Of a stretch of 64,000 nucleotides of DNA, positions 54,432-63,382 are shown one piece after another. The DNA comes from Flavobacterium gelidicaeli. Lineage in GTDB: Bacteria; Bacteroidota; Bacteroidia; Flavobacteriales; Flavobacteriaceae. The notes beneath the pieces are model-generated. The model was not told the origin of the DNA, ran no database searches, and saw only the letters and a program-made list of their open reading frames with translations. Location: NCBI RefSeq assembly GCF_013294005.1, contig NZ_JABSNK010000013.1:1-64000 (forward strand), read 5' to 3'. The number at the start of each line of letters is the position of its first letter. The stretch's first letter is position 1. A program made the translations under genes and the position numbers.

Positions 54432-54620
54432 ATGTTTAGTCAAGGACAATTGATATTTGCTGGCTGTTTTTTTATTGCTTTTGTTATCGCAATGGTAATT
54501 GCTTATAGAAAAGATATAAATACACACAGAGAATTTTACAAAGGGAATTATAAAATCCTATTGGGTTTTTTACTTTTTATTGGAATTTTATTTTTGATAA
54601 AAATATTTTTCAAACGTTAA
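54432..54620 (+). CDS. Small two-helix membrane protein (62 aa)
   Basis: The start at ATG 54432 (MFSQGQLIFAGCFF) is chosen because TAAATTTG at 54406-54413 fits a -7 promoter element and overlaps the upstream TTG alternative at 54411. Two helices (residues about 7-24 and 42-60) are joined by a basic loop (YRKDINTHREFYKGNYK). Common small membrane protein type in flavobacteria; function unknown. Confidence 0.75.
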   Translation: MFSQGQLIFAGCFFIAFVIAMVIAYRKDINTHREFYKGNYKILLGFLLFIGILFLIKIFFKR

Positions 54621-54640
54621 TTCACTCGTTTCAATGCATA

Positions 54641-54670
54641 AAAAAGCCCGCTACAAAGCAGGCTTTTTTT
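54641..54670. terminator. Bidirectional terminator
   Basis: AAAAAAGCCCGC and GCAGGCTTTTTT pair with one C-A mismatch around TACAAA, between the small membrane gene and the convergent peptidase gene. Confidence 0.82.
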
Positions 54671-54691
54671 ATGCAGTAAATTATTCGAGTA

Positions 54692-56731
54692 TTAATTTTC
54701 TAAAGGTAAAAAACTAAAATCTTTTGAGTAATTAAGCATTTGCTCTTCAAATGATTTAGGTTGCTCTACAGAAATAGAAATAATATTTCCTTTCGCATCC
54801 ATTTTTGGAACTAAAACTGGATTTACAAAACCACTATAAGGAGCCGAAGCAAACTGCTTGTTACGTGCTAAAACCTCAGCATGTAACTTTTGATCTACTT
54901 TTACACCGTAGTTTTCTACTAAAGCTTTTCCAGCTTCATAATCTCCCTCTGACTTGATGCGTTGCACTTCACGCAATAAATCTCCAAAGATGGCATGTAA
55001 TTTTACGTAATCAGTAATATTGAAATAGGTTTTTCCGTTGCGAGTTAATTTCTCAATAACGTTATCTTTCTTTCCTTTTTCAAAAGCCCATGCACTCACC
55101 CACTGACGGTTTCTCATGTGTGCTTCTTCAATATTTGCACCTAAGTCTAAACGAACTAATTGCGTCATTAATCCATTACGAATGTAGCTATCATAAGATT
55201 CCATTCCTGTTTTTTTCCAGTCATCAACTAATCCTAGTTCTTGAATTTTAGGATTGTATAAATAGTACAAACCAACTAAATCAGCTCTTCCTTCTTCTAA
55301 AGTAGAAGCATAACTTTTTAAAGTTTCTTTTGGCGTACCCACACCTTCGTTAATTTGCCCAGAAGCATGACCTACAACTTCATGTAAAGCAGTGTGTAAT
55401 TTATCACCTATTTCAGCATATTTTTCAGCCAAAGCAATTTCTTCAGCATCATTTGCAAATTCTTGTAACTTTCCTTTTCCACCTGCATTAGAGTAAGCAT
55501 CAATGATATTCCCTAAAGAAACAGACTTAGAACCATGCTCTGCGCGAATCCAGTCAGCATTAGGCAAGTTCACACCAATAGGCGTACTAGGAGAAGAATC
55601 TCCTGACTCACCAGCAACAATAACAGTTTTGTATGAAACTCCTACTACATTTTTCTTTTTATGTTCTGGCATTAAAGGAGAATTATCCTCAAACCACTGT
55701 GCACTTTCAGAAACCACAGCCATTTTTTTAGACATATCAAAATCCTTAATTTGCACCACACCTTCATAAGAACCTCTATATCCTAAAGGATCATTATATA
55801 CTTCTATAAAACTATTGATGTAATCAATATTCCCCTCTGTAGCGTCAAGCCATGCAATGTTGTATTCATCCCATGTTTTCAAATCTCCTGTTTGGTAATA
55901 TTTAATCAACAATCCTAAAGCATCGGCTTGTTTTTGATTTTCAGCAACTCCTTTAGCTTTCTCTAACCAAAAAATAATTTTGTCGATTGCCGCACCATAC
56001 ATTCCGTTACTTTTCCATACTTTCTCTTCTAATTCACCATTAGCATTACGAACTAACTTAGAGTTCAAACCATAGGAAAGTGGCTTTTTAGGATCTGCAT
56101 TTGTTTTTTTAGCGTAAAAATCTTCTGCTTCTTTAAGCGTGATCCCTTTATCATAAAAGTTAATTGCTGAACCAGCTAACAATCCTTTTGACTCATCAAG
56201 ATTCACTTTTTTATCATCTACATCATTAAAAAGAACGTCTACAACAGCTGCTTCTAAAACAGTATTAGTTGTTTTCATTAAATCAGCAAAATACGCCTGA
56301 TTAAATTCAGGTTTAATTTTATCATTTGAATAATGGTGGTGTATTCCGTTAGAAAACCACACTCTTTTTAAATAGATTTCAAAATTAGCCCAGTCTTTAC
56401 TTTCTTTATCTCCAGCATAATTTTGATAAATATTTTCAAGTGCTTTTCTAATTTTTAAGTTATTTCTATAGTTTTGATCCCACATAATATCACGTCCAGA
56501 AGTTCCTGCTTGTGTAAGGTAGTAAACTAATTTTTGCTCTTTTAAGGTTAGATTTTCCCAACCTGGAATTTGGTAACGCAACACTTTAATGTCGGCAAAT
56601 TGCTCTACAAGATTATCAAACGCTTTTACATCTTGCTTTGCAGTAGCAGTGCTCGCTGCAGGTTTTTGTGTATTACAAGCAACAAAAACTCCAGCCGTAA
56701 GGATTAATCCAGCTATTTTTTGTAATTTCAT
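54692..56731 (-). CDS. Dipeptidyl peptidase III-like lipoprotein (M49)
   Basis: A zinc peptidase (679 aa) that removes dipeptides from the N-terminus of oligopeptides. The signal has lipobox Cys19 (VFVAC). The M49 zinc motif HEVVGH is at residues 450-455 (HExxGH, one residue longer than HExxH) and the third ligand lies in EEGRAD (479-484). LNEGVGTPKE-type sequence follows. Being lipid anchored, it probably processes peptides at the cell envelope, complementing the two M28 enzymes of this window. Confidence 0.92.
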   Translation of the reverse strand: MKLQKIAGLILTAGVFVACNTQKPAASTATAKQDVKAFDNLVEQFADIKVLRYQIPGWENLTLKEQKLVYYLTQAGTSGRDIMWDQNYRNNLKIRKALENIYQNYAGDKESKDWANFEIYLKRVWFSNGIHHHYSNDKIKPEFNQAYFADLMKTTNTVLEAAVVDVLFNDVDDKKVNLDESKGLLAGSAINFYDKGITLKEAEDFYAKKTNADPKKPLSYGLNSKLVRNANGELEEKVWKSNGMYGAAIDKIIFWLEKAKGVAENQKQADALGLLIKYYQTGDLKTWDEYNIAWLDATEGNIDYINSFIEVYNDPLGYRGSYEGVVQIKDFDMSKKMAVVSESAQWFEDNSPLMPEHKKKNVVGVSYKTVIVAGESGDSSPSTPIGVNLPNADWIRAEHGSKSVSLGNIIDAYSNAGGKGKLQEFANDAEEIALAEKYAEIGDKLHTALHEVVGHASGQINEGVGTPKETLKSYASTLEEGRADLVGLYYLYNPKIQELGLVDDWKKTGMESYDSYIRNGLMTQLVRLDLGANIEEAHMRNRQWVSAWAFEKGKKDNVIEKLTRNGKTYFNITDYVKLHAIFGDLLREVQRIKSEGDYEAGKALVENYGVKVDQKLHAEVLARNKQFASAPYSGFVNPVLVPKMDAKGNIISISVEQPKSFEEQMLNYSKDFSFLPLEN

Positions 56732-57048
56732 TATTAATGGTATTTAGTTTTCAATATATTATTATTGACAAATATACATATTCTTTAAAGAAGTTATAAA
56801 AATCAACATACGCAAGCGTTATAAATTGCCGAATTATTAAAACATCAGTCAAAAACAAGCTTTCATTGAATTACAATCATAGTACTTTTATTACGCGAAA
56901 AGCGTCTGTTATCGCAAGCTTTTTTACCATTATAAGATTATAAATGCGCTCAACAAATTAAAAAAGCAGGCATTTTATATTTTTTCTATACTTAGTATAG
57001 CATATTAATAAAATTTCTAACTTTACAACACCAAATAAACCACTTAAC
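56732..57048. other. Divergent intergenic region, nothing recognised
   Basis: 317 bases between the peptidase and the SRPBCC gene. AT-rich; no consensus promoter or hairpin could be placed with confidence. Confidence 0.35.
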
Positions 57049-58323
57049 ATGAGAATTTTAAAATATATATTTCTTTTATTTTTACTAAGTTTAGTAGCCT
57101 TGTCCATATTTATTGCTACGCAAAAAGGGGATTTTCAAGTGGAAAGAAGTAAAATTATAAATTCTCCTAAAGCTGTAGTCTTTAGCTATGTAAATGATTA
57201 TAAAAACTGGAGCGAGTTTGGTTCTTGGGCAACTGAAGATCCTGAAATAAAAATGATTTTCCCTGAAAACACCATTGGTAAAGGAGCTGCATATTCTTGG
57301 GAATCTAAAGATGGTGATGGTGACATGAAAACTCTTTTTGCTAAAGAAAACGACAGCATTTCTCAAAAAATGAATTACAACGGAACTTTATCTTCTGTTT
57401 ATTGGACATTTAAAGATGCAAAAGGCGGCACAAAAGTTACGTGGAATATTAAAGGTAAAATGAGTTTTGCTTTCAAGGTATATACCGCTTTAAATGGAGG
57501 GGTCGATCGAGTTATAGGAAGTATGTTCGAAAAAAGTCTTGAGAACCTAGACAAATCATTAGTATACGAAATCAATACTTTTAATGTAAAAGTAGATGGA
57601 TTAGTACAAAAACCTATGACCTATTATTTAGGACAAACATTTACAACGGAGATTTCGAAAATCAATAAAAATTTCAAAATTGTAGTTCCAAAGATTAAAT
57701 CTTTCTGTCAACAAAATGACATCAATACAGTAGGAAGGCCTTTTATTGTTTACCATACCTATGATGAACAAACACAATTAGCCCGCATCACAATAGCTGT
57801 ACCTATCGAGAGAGAAATATTTATAAGTTCCGGTAGTGACATTATTTCTTCTAAATTAGCACCATTTGAAGCTGTAAAAGCAACTTTAACTGGAGACAAT
57901 TCACATAATAAAGCGGCTTATGATAAAGCTCTCGCTTATTTCAATCAAAACAAACTTACGCACGATCCTACTATTACCCATATAGAAATATACAATACTA
58001 ATAAAACAGAGGTAAAAGATCCTTCAAAATGGATCACCGAAGTATACATCCCTATGCCTCCTAAAGTTGTCGTGCCTGTAAAAACATACACACCAACCCC
58101 AGTTGAAACAGAAACAGATTATACTCGTGATGCTGAGACTAACACTAATCCTACCACGCCTAAACCTACAGTAGTTAAACCTACCACTCCAAAAGTTGGA
58201 ACTCCAAAAGCGGTTACACCCAAAGCTCCAAAACCAGAAGCTGAGAAAGTGGTAAAACCAGAAGTGCCTAAAAAAACCGTAATTGAAAAACCTGTAACAG
58301 AGGAAGATGAATTCGAATTTTAA
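57049..58323 (+). CDS. SRPBCC plus GyrI-like domain protein with Pro-rich tail (424 aa)
   Basis: An N-terminal hydrophobic segment (about residues 5-23) anchors or exports it. An SRPBCC/polyketide cyclase-like domain follows (about 28-170; VERSKIINSPKAVVFSYVND, YKNWSEFGSWA), then a GyrI/SOUL-like effector-binding domain (about 190-335). The last ~85 residues are rich in P, T, K and V and end in EEDEFEF. Both folded domains bind small hydrophobic ligands in relatives. It lies 65 bases before an ECF sigma operon on the same strand; a link is possible but unproven. Confidence 0.85.
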   Translation: MRILKYIFLLFLLSLVALSIFIATQKGDFQVERSKIINSPKAVVFSYVNDYKNWSEFGSWATEDPEIKMIFPENTIGKGAAYSWESKDGDGDMKTLFAKENDSISQKMNYNGTLSSVYWTFKDAKGGTKVTWNIKGKMSFAFKVYTALNGGVDRVIGSMFEKSLENLDKSLVYEINTFNVKVDGLVQKPMTYYLGQTFTTEISKINKNFKIVVPKIKSFCQQNDINTVGRPFIVYHTYDEQTQLARITIAVPIEREIFISSGSDIISSKLAPFEAVKATLTGDNSHNKAAYDKALAYFNQNKLTHDPTITHIEIYNTNKTEVKDPSKWITEVYIPMPPKVVVPVKTYTPTPVETETDYTRDAETNTNPTTPKPTVVKPTTPKVGTPKAVTPKAPKPEAEKVVKPEVPKKTVIEKPVTEEDEFEF

Positions 58324-58388
58324 TTTATTTTTTAAATCACATTAAACCTTTATTATAAATTCTATTCTAATATAAATAAAAGCATACT

Positions 58389-58931
58389 TTGTCAGAAGAA
58401 GAAGAATTTATACAACAGTTATTGAATAGTAAAACGCAAAACGAAGCGTTTCAAAAACTCTTGTTAACCTATCAAAAACCGCTTTACAATCACATACGTA
58501 ACATTGTTCTCAACCACGATGATACTGATGATGTTTTGCAAAACACTTTTGTGAAGGTATTTCAAAATCTTAAAAATTTTAAAGGAGAAAGTAAGCTCTT
58601 TTCTTGGATGTACCGCATTGCTACAAATGAAGCGATTAGTTTTTTAAATATAAAATCTAAAAAAAGCGGTATAAGTTCCCAGACACTTCAAGACAAAGCA
58701 ATCGATAATCTTAAAGCAGATGACTATTTTGACGGAAATGAAATACAAATCAAACTCCAAAAAGCCATAGCCAAGCTTCCAGAAAAACAACAACTAGTCT
58801 TTAAAATGAAATATTTTGAAGAATTAAAATACGAAGAAATTTCAGAAATTCTAGGCACATCCGTAGGAGCATTAAAAGCTTCATACCATCATGCTGTAAA
58901 AAAAATAGAAAGCTTTGTTACATCAAATTAA
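58389..58931 (+). CDS. ECF RNA polymerase sigma factor (180 aa)
   Basis: Region 2 (DDTDDVLQNTFVKVFQNLKN, then FSWMYRIATNEAISFLN, about residues 45-95) and region 4 (LPEKQQLVFKMKYFEELKYE, then EISEILGTSVGALKASYHHA, about 130-175) identify an extracytoplasmic-function sigma factor. It begins with TTG at 58389; no ATG at the proper place exists in frame. The next two genes, a single-helix protein and an exported Spy-like protein, form a likely signalling operon. Confidence 0.92.
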   Translation: MSEEEEFIQQLLNSKTQNEAFQKLLLTYQKPLYNHIRNIVLNHDDTDDVLQNTFVKVFQNLKNFKGESKLFSWMYRIATNEAISFLNIKSKKSGISSQTLQDKAIDNLKADDYFDGNEIQIKLQKAIAKLPEKQQLVFKMKYFEELKYEEISEILGTSVGALKASYHHAVKKIESFVTSN

Positions 58932-58964
58932 ACCTTTTACTCATTTTGAAGTCAAACTAATGTT

Positions 58965-59399
58965 ATGAAAGAATTTAAACTCGAAAATAGTACAAAAATT
59001 GAAACTGGATTTTCAACTCCAGAGAATTACTTTGAGGATTTCTCAGCAAAATTAATGCTTAAAATCCCTCAAAATGATACCGCTGAAGCAAAAGTGATTC
59101 CGTTTTTCAAAAGACGAAAAACTAGTATCATGTTAGTTGCAGCATTACTTGTAATTGGCTTGATGATCCCCATCGCTTTCAATCAAACAAAAAAGATTGC
59201 TACTACTGAATTAGACGATACCACTTTAGAAAATTACCTAAGTTATCAAAGTAACATGAGTCAATATGATTTAATCAACTCACTAGAATCAGAAGATTTA
59301 CAAAATATAGAGACAGAAAATACCACATCCTTAGAACAGGAAACTATAGAAGATCTATTAGTTGACAATGGCAATTTAGAGCATTATATAATAGAATAA
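58965..59399 (+). CDS. Putative anti-sigma or membrane-anchored partner (144 aa)
   Basis: A cytosolic N-terminal part with the motif FSTPENYFEDFSAKLMLKIP (about residues 17-36), one membrane helix (about 52-70, SIMLVAALLVIGLMIPIAF) and an acidic external tail (EDLQNIETENTTSLEQETIE). This layout, directly after an ECF sigma gene, is that of a simple anti-sigma factor, although no zinc-binding HxxxCxxC motif is present. Function inferred from position. Confidence 0.7.
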   Translation: MKEFKLENSTKIETGFSTPENYFEDFSAKLMLKIPQNDTAEAKVIPFFKRRKTSIMLVAALLVIGLMIPIAFNQTKKIATTELDDTTLENYLSYQSNMSQYDLINSLESEDLQNIETENTTSLEQETIEDLLVDNGNLEHYIIE

Positions 59400-59448
59400 C
59401 TTTCTTTATTGCCTATTATGATCCATGATAATTTTAAAAATAAACAAC

Positions 59449-59907
59449 ATGAAATTTAAAAAAATACTACCACTATTACTGCTTCTTACTTCTTTTAGCA
59501 TTTTTGCACAAAGCGAAGGGATGAAAGACAAAAAAGAACAAATAAAAGCTATGAAAGTCTCTTTTATAACTTCTGAATTAGACTTATCTACTAAAGAAGC
59601 ACAACGTTTTTGGCCTGTTTACAACTCCTTTGACGACAAGCAGTTTGAAATCAGACACGAGAAAATGAAAATGTGTAAAACACAATTAAACGACATCACA
59701 TTAAATAAAATAAACGAAAAAGATGCTTTGAGTTTAATTGACAAAATGGAAGACTCAGAAGATGAATTATACAGCTTACGCAAAAAATACATCAAAGATC
59801 TTAAAGAAATTCTTCCAGCTGCAAAAATCTTAAAACTGCGAAAATCAGAAGATGATTTCAACAGAAAACTTTTGCATCAATATAGAGATAAAGCCAAAAG
59901 GAAATAA
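59449..59907 (+). CDS. Exported Spy/CpxP-like sensor protein (152 aa)
   Basis: The start at ATG 59449 gives signal peptide MKFKKILPLLLLLTSFSIFA; a frame start at 59425 adds 8 residues. The mature part is helical and charged with ELDLSTKEAQRFWPVYNSFD and LKEILPAAKILKLRKSEDDF, the pattern of periplasmic LTxxQ/Spy-type proteins. In flavobacteria such proteins end ECF sigma operons. A role as envelope-stress sensor or chaperone is likely but inferred. Confidence 0.78.
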   Translation: MKFKKILPLLLLLTSFSIFAQSEGMKDKKEQIKAMKVSFITSELDLSTKEAQRFWPVYNSFDDKQFEIRHEKMKMCKTQLNDITLNKINEKDALSLIDKMEDSEDELYSLRKKYIKDLKEILPAAKILKLRKSEDDFNRKLLHQYRDKAKRK

Positions 59908-59923
59908 TCAATACCACACTATG

Positions 59924-59964
59924 AAACACAAAACCCTAAACAAATTGTTTAGGGTTTTGTGTTT
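59924..59964. terminator. Long bidirectional terminator
   Basis: AAACACAAAACCCTAAACAA (59924-59943) pairs exactly with the 20 bases at 59945-59964 around a single A. It separates the sigma operon from the convergent cysteine desulfurase gene. Confidence 0.93.
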
Positions 59965-59992
59965 TTACATCATAAATAATTAAAACATCACT

Positions 59993-61120
59993 TTATTGTA
60001 ATCCTTTTAAAGCATCAATAAGCAAGTCTATATCTTCTTTAGTATTATAATGGCTAAAAGATATTCGAAGACTCGGTTTTTTTAAATCTTCGAGCGAAAG
60101 CATTTCAGCAAGTACATGAGAAGGCCTAATACTACCGCTTTGACAAGCGCTACCTCTTGATACCGCAATTCCTTTCATATCTAAATGAAAGAGTATCATA
60201 GCTGTTTTATCTGCTGCGAAAGGCAATAATACATTTAGAATATTATAAAATCCATTAGCGTCTCCATTTACAATAAAACCAGGTAACGAAGCAGTCAATT
60301 GTTCTAATAAGTAGGTTTTTAATCCTTGAATGTGCTTTTTTTCCTGATCAAGGTTGGCATAAGAAAGTGTCAATGCTTTTGCCATTCCTGCAATTTGATG
60401 CACTGCTTCTGTTCCTGCGCGCAATCCTTTTTCTTGCTCACCGCCAAAAAACATTGGCTGCAGCCCAGAGTTTTTCCTAACAAAAGCAAAACCTACTCCT
60501 TTAGGACCATGAAATTTATGTGCACTTGCCGCAATAAAGTCAATAGGAATTTCTTGTAAATCCAAGACTTGCTTTCCTATAGACTGAACAGTATCCGAAT
60601 GAAATAACACATTGTGTTCCTTACATATTTGACCTACTCTAGCCAAATCTAAAACAGTTCCTACTTCATTATTAACATGCATTAAACTCACTAATGTTTT
60701 AGCTGGATTAGCCAGTAACTCTACTAAATTAGTAATATCAATACTACCGTCTGGTTTGACCGCAACGTAGTCCACTTGAATTGCAAATTCCTTCTCTAAT
60801 AACATTACTGTATGCAAAACCGCATGATGCTCAATCTTACTAGTGATGATTCGGGTTACTTTCAAATCTTTTACCGCCGAACGTAAAATCCAGTTGTCTG
60901 CTTCAGTGCCACAAGAAGTAAAAATTATTTCTTGAGCAGGGACATTGAGTTCTTTAGCAATTGCTTTTCGAGACAATTCTAATACACTTTTGGCATTTCG
61001 ACCAAAACTGTGTGTAGATGATGGATTACCATAATCCTCAGCCATAACTTTAGTCATTTCTTCAATGACCTCTGGTCGTATTGCTGTTGTTGATGCGTTA
61101 TCGAGGTATACTTTTTTCAT
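59993..61120 (-). CDS. iscS: Cysteine desulfurase
   Basis: A PLP enzyme (375 aa) that takes sulfur from cysteine for Fe-S clusters or tRNA thiolation. The PLP lysine is K202 in SAHKFHGPKG; the catalytic cysteine is C326 in SRGSACQSGS, the IscS/NifS-type loop. The start YLDNASTTAIRPEV and DTVQSIGKQ are conserved. No Fe-S assembly genes are adjacent. Minus-strand TAACTTTG at 61126-61133 lies only 5 bases before the start, suggesting a very short leader. Confidence 0.93.
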   Translation of the reverse strand: MKKVYLDNASTTAIRPEVIEEMTKVMAEDYGNPSSTHSFGRNAKSVLELSRKAIAKELNVPAQEIIFTSCGTEADNWILRSAVKDLKVTRIITSKIEHHAVLHTVMLLEKEFAIQVDYVAVKPDGSIDITNLVELLANPAKTLVSLMHVNNEVGTVLDLARVGQICKEHNVLFHSDTVQSIGKQVLDLQEIPIDFIAASAHKFHGPKGVGFAFVRKNSGLQPMFFGGEQEKGLRAGTEAVHQIAGMAKALTLSYANLDQEKKHIQGLKTYLLEQLTASLPGFIVNGDANGFYNILNVLLPFAADKTAMILFHLDMKGIAVSRGSACQSGSIRPSHVLAEMLSLEDLKKPSLRISFSHYNTKEDIDLLIDALKGLQ

Positions 61121-61182
61121 TGCTGCAAAGTTAATGAAATATCAATTATGAATTCTCCAATATTAATTGTCATTTTTTTAGC

Positions 61183-61190
61183 TATTTTTG
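61183..61190 (+). promoter_or_regulatory. -7 element before two-repeat lipoprotein
   Basis: TATTTTTG fits TAnnTTTG, 18 bases before the preferred ATG at 61209; it overlaps the upstream alternative start at 61188, which it argues against. Confidence 0.45.
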
Positions 61191-61208
61191 TATCAAATTA
61201 AATATACA

Positions 61209-62183
61209 ATGAAAAGAGTACTAGGTCTATTGGTTTTTGTGATGCTTTTTAATAGCTGCGATGATGGAAATTTAATACAAGAGGACATCAGTTTTGAAGA
61301 TGTTACAGCAACACAAAGTTGTACTGATAATGATATAATTTATAAATTAAAAGATAATGAAGCGCTACTAGTTGAAATTCCGAGCGTAAATTTCACTGAT
61401 GAAGATTCTGATCTTACTGAAACAACATTAACAATAAGCAGCACCACTAATCGCGTAGTATATCGTTTTTACAATGGTACAGTAACGGCAGATAATATTT
61501 GTGAAACTATCCCGCCAATAACTCCCGCTGTTACTGACCAATGGATAGCAACTGGTGGCACAATCGTTATCACCAAAGAAGCCAAAAAAGAAACCGATGC
61601 TACTGACAATAGCACTAGAATTACAGGATACAACCACAATATTGTTTTTAAAAACATTACTTTTTCTAAAAGTACAGGAGGAACACAAGTATATGATGTC
61701 TTTAATTTTGGAAGTTATGTGACTACTGCAACAACATTACCTTTTGGTTTTGACGAGACAAAAGCGTTAAATAAATGCAGTACTAATGATCAAGTTTATA
61801 AATTTACTACCGGCGAAGCAATGGAGCTTTCTATTGATCCATCATTAATTATTAATGAAATCACTGTTGCTAATTCCCCTCGAAAAGGAATTATTGGAAC
61901 CACTCAAAACAGACTAACATACCGTTTATTTACAGCTGGTTTACTAACTGCAGACTATTTTTGTAACGCAACAACTCCTGCTACTCCAACAGTAAATCAA
62001 GAATGGAATGGTGTAGCTGGAGTTACTGACAAAACCGGACTTATTGAAGTAACCACCACCACTAGTGGACCATCTAGTTTCAAGCATACCATTGTATTAA
62101 AAAACACTACTTTAAGTAAAGGAAACTACAGTTTTTCACTAGGAGATAATTATACTTTGGGCGTACTTTATACGAGTAATTAA
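61209..62183 (+). CDS. Lipoprotein with two tandem domain repeats (324 aa)
   Basis: The start at 61209 gives MKRVLGLLVFVMLFNSC with lipobox Cys17. Two homologous halves follow. Half one has CTDNDIIYKLKDNEALLVEI, TTNRVVYRFYNGTVTADNIC and YNHNIVFKNITFSK. Half two has CSTNDQVYKFTTGEAMELSI, TQNRLTYRLFTAGLLTADYFC and FKHTIVLKNTTLSKG. Both halves keep a Cys pair and beta-rich spacing. Function unknown; surface display is likely. It is divergent from cysteine desulfurase. Confidence 0.82.
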   Translation: MKRVLGLLVFVMLFNSCDDGNLIQEDISFEDVTATQSCTDNDIIYKLKDNEALLVEIPSVNFTDEDSDLTETTLTISSTTNRVVYRFYNGTVTADNICETIPPITPAVTDQWIATGGTIVITKEAKKETDATDNSTRITGYNHNIVFKNITFSKSTGGTQVYDVFNFGSYVTTATTLPFGFDETKALNKCSTNDQVYKFTTGEAMELSIDPSLIINEITVANSPRKGIIGTTQNRLTYRLFTAGLLTADYFCNATTPATPTVNQEWNGVAGVTDKTGLIEVTTTTSGPSSFKHTIVLKNTTLSKGNYSFSLGDNYTLGVLYTSN

Positions 62184-62197
62184 TAATGTTCAAGCAT

Positions 62198-62235
62198 AAA
62201 AAAACCATTTTGTAATACTACAAAATGGTTTTTTT
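62198..62235. terminator. Bidirectional terminator
   Basis: AAAAAAACCATTTTGTA (62198-62214) pairs with TACAAAATGGTTTTTTT (62219-62235), 4-base loop, between convergent genes. Confidence 0.92.
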
Positions 62236-62254
62236 TATATGAATATTAAAGCTC

Positions 62255-62806
62255 TTATTTAGTGTTTTGCTTGATAAAAACTTCAGTAGCTCCTTGACCA
62301 TATTTTTGGTAGTTAGCTTCTTTAAAATCAATATTATCATACCTACCTAATAAAAAATCCAGTTCAGCTTTTAAAATTCCTTCCCCCACGCCATGTATAA
62401 AAACAATCTTTGGGATGCGATTACGAATTGCAAATTCAATATGCCTTTTTGCCGTATCCGCTTGTAAAGTTAGAATATCATAATTAGACATTCCCTGTTT
62501 ATTTTTCACTAGCTTTTCTATATGTAAATCAAATTCAGGAACAATACCTTCGCCTTTATCTTTGCGTTCTTTAACAAAACTTCGTGGTTTTGGGATCTCT
62601 TTCTCCTTTGTGATTTCATCTATATCGATTCTTTTAATAGAATCCATTAAATTACTGGTTCCGTTTACCTTAAGTAACTCGTTAACAAGAAACGTCATCA
62701 TGAATCCATCCTCAGTTTCTATAGTAACATCGTTCCCTTTTACTGAAATCACTATGCCATTTATTGCCTCATCAAGTACTGAAACACTATCTCCTTTACT
62801 AAACAT
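62255..62806 (-). CDS. Smr-domain protein (183 aa)
   Basis: The start is the ATG at 62806 (MFSKGDSVSVLDEAINGIVI); it overlaps the preceding 60-residue gene by 8 bases, which favours coupling. The N-terminal part resembles DUF2027-type beta domains; the C-terminal Smr domain (about residues 100-180) has the LDLH-like FDLHIEKLV and KIVFIHGVGEGILKAEL (the HGxGxG motif). Smr domains nick or cut nucleic acids in recombination or ribosome rescue; the exact role here is unknown. Confidence 0.88.
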   Translation of the reverse strand: MFSKGDSVSVLDEAINGIVISVKGNDVTIETEDGFMMTFLVNELLKVNGTSNLMDSIKRIDIDEITKEKEIPKPRSFVKERKDKGEGIVPEFDLHIEKLVKNKQGMSNYDILTLQADTAKRHIEFAIRNRIPKIVFIHGVGEGILKAELDFLLGRYDNIDFKEANYQKYGQGATEVFIKQNTK

Positions 62807-62981
62807 CTTTATCGTCTTTTTCTTGATTTTTACTCGGTGTTTTTGCACTTAATTGCATCATTCCAAACATAAAGATGGCAATAGCAATTACGGTTACATA
62901 TACATTCTTGTTGGTGCTCACTTGCTCATAAAAAGCAACAATGATCGCAATTATCATTATAGGAATTATAAACTTTTTCAT
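62799..62981 (-). CDS. Small two-helix membrane protein (60 aa)
   Basis: Two helices (MKKFIIPIMIIAIIVAFYEQ and VYVTVIAIAIFMFGMMQL) and a polar tail rich in K and D. Its end overlaps the Smr gene start by 8 bases, so the two are translationally coupled. Function unknown. Confidence 0.78.
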   Translation of the reverse strand: MKKFIIPIMIIAIIVAFYEQVSTNKNVYVTVIAIAIFMFGMMQLSAKTPSKNQEKDDKDV

Positions 62982-63083
62982 ATCTTTATCTATCAGAATC
63001 CAAAAGTAACAAATTTAATATAGCTTCGTTTATTTAAGCATATCTTTCCTGAAATTTTATAAACGCAATTTTAAAAACAATTG

Positions 63084-63362
63084 ATGAATTTAGAAAAATA
63101 CATGCTGCCTTGTTTAAGTAAAACACTCTTTGGGGTAGAATGTTTGGGTTGTGGATTTCAACGTGCTTTTTTACTTTTATTTCAAGGAGAATTTATTGCT
63201 TCTTTTAAAATGTATCCTGCCATTTTTACCACCTTAATTTTTCTATTTTCTTGGGGATTAACATTTATTTTTAAAGGAATTTTTTCTCAAAAAACCATTC
63301 TAATTTTAGCCTTTATAAATGTCGTTTTTATGATTTTAGGATATGCTTATCGCCACTATTAA
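63084..63362 (+). CDS. DUF2752 membrane protein (92 aa)
   Basis: The start is the ATG at 63084 (TTG at 63081 is the alternative). The family hallmark CLGCGFQRAF (residues about 21-30) follows a short N-terminus with PCLSKTLFGVEC; two hydrophobic helices make up the rest (about 45-65 and 71-88). DUF2752 proteins are small membrane proteins of unknown role. It is single, between divergent and convergent neighbours. Confidence 0.88.
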   Translation: MNLEKYMLPCLSKTLFGVECLGCGFQRAFLLLFQGEFIASFKMYPAIFTTLIFLFSWGLTFIFKGIFSQKTILILAFINVVFMILGYAYRHY

Positions 63363-63382
63363 ATGTGATTCTTTTTAAAATA

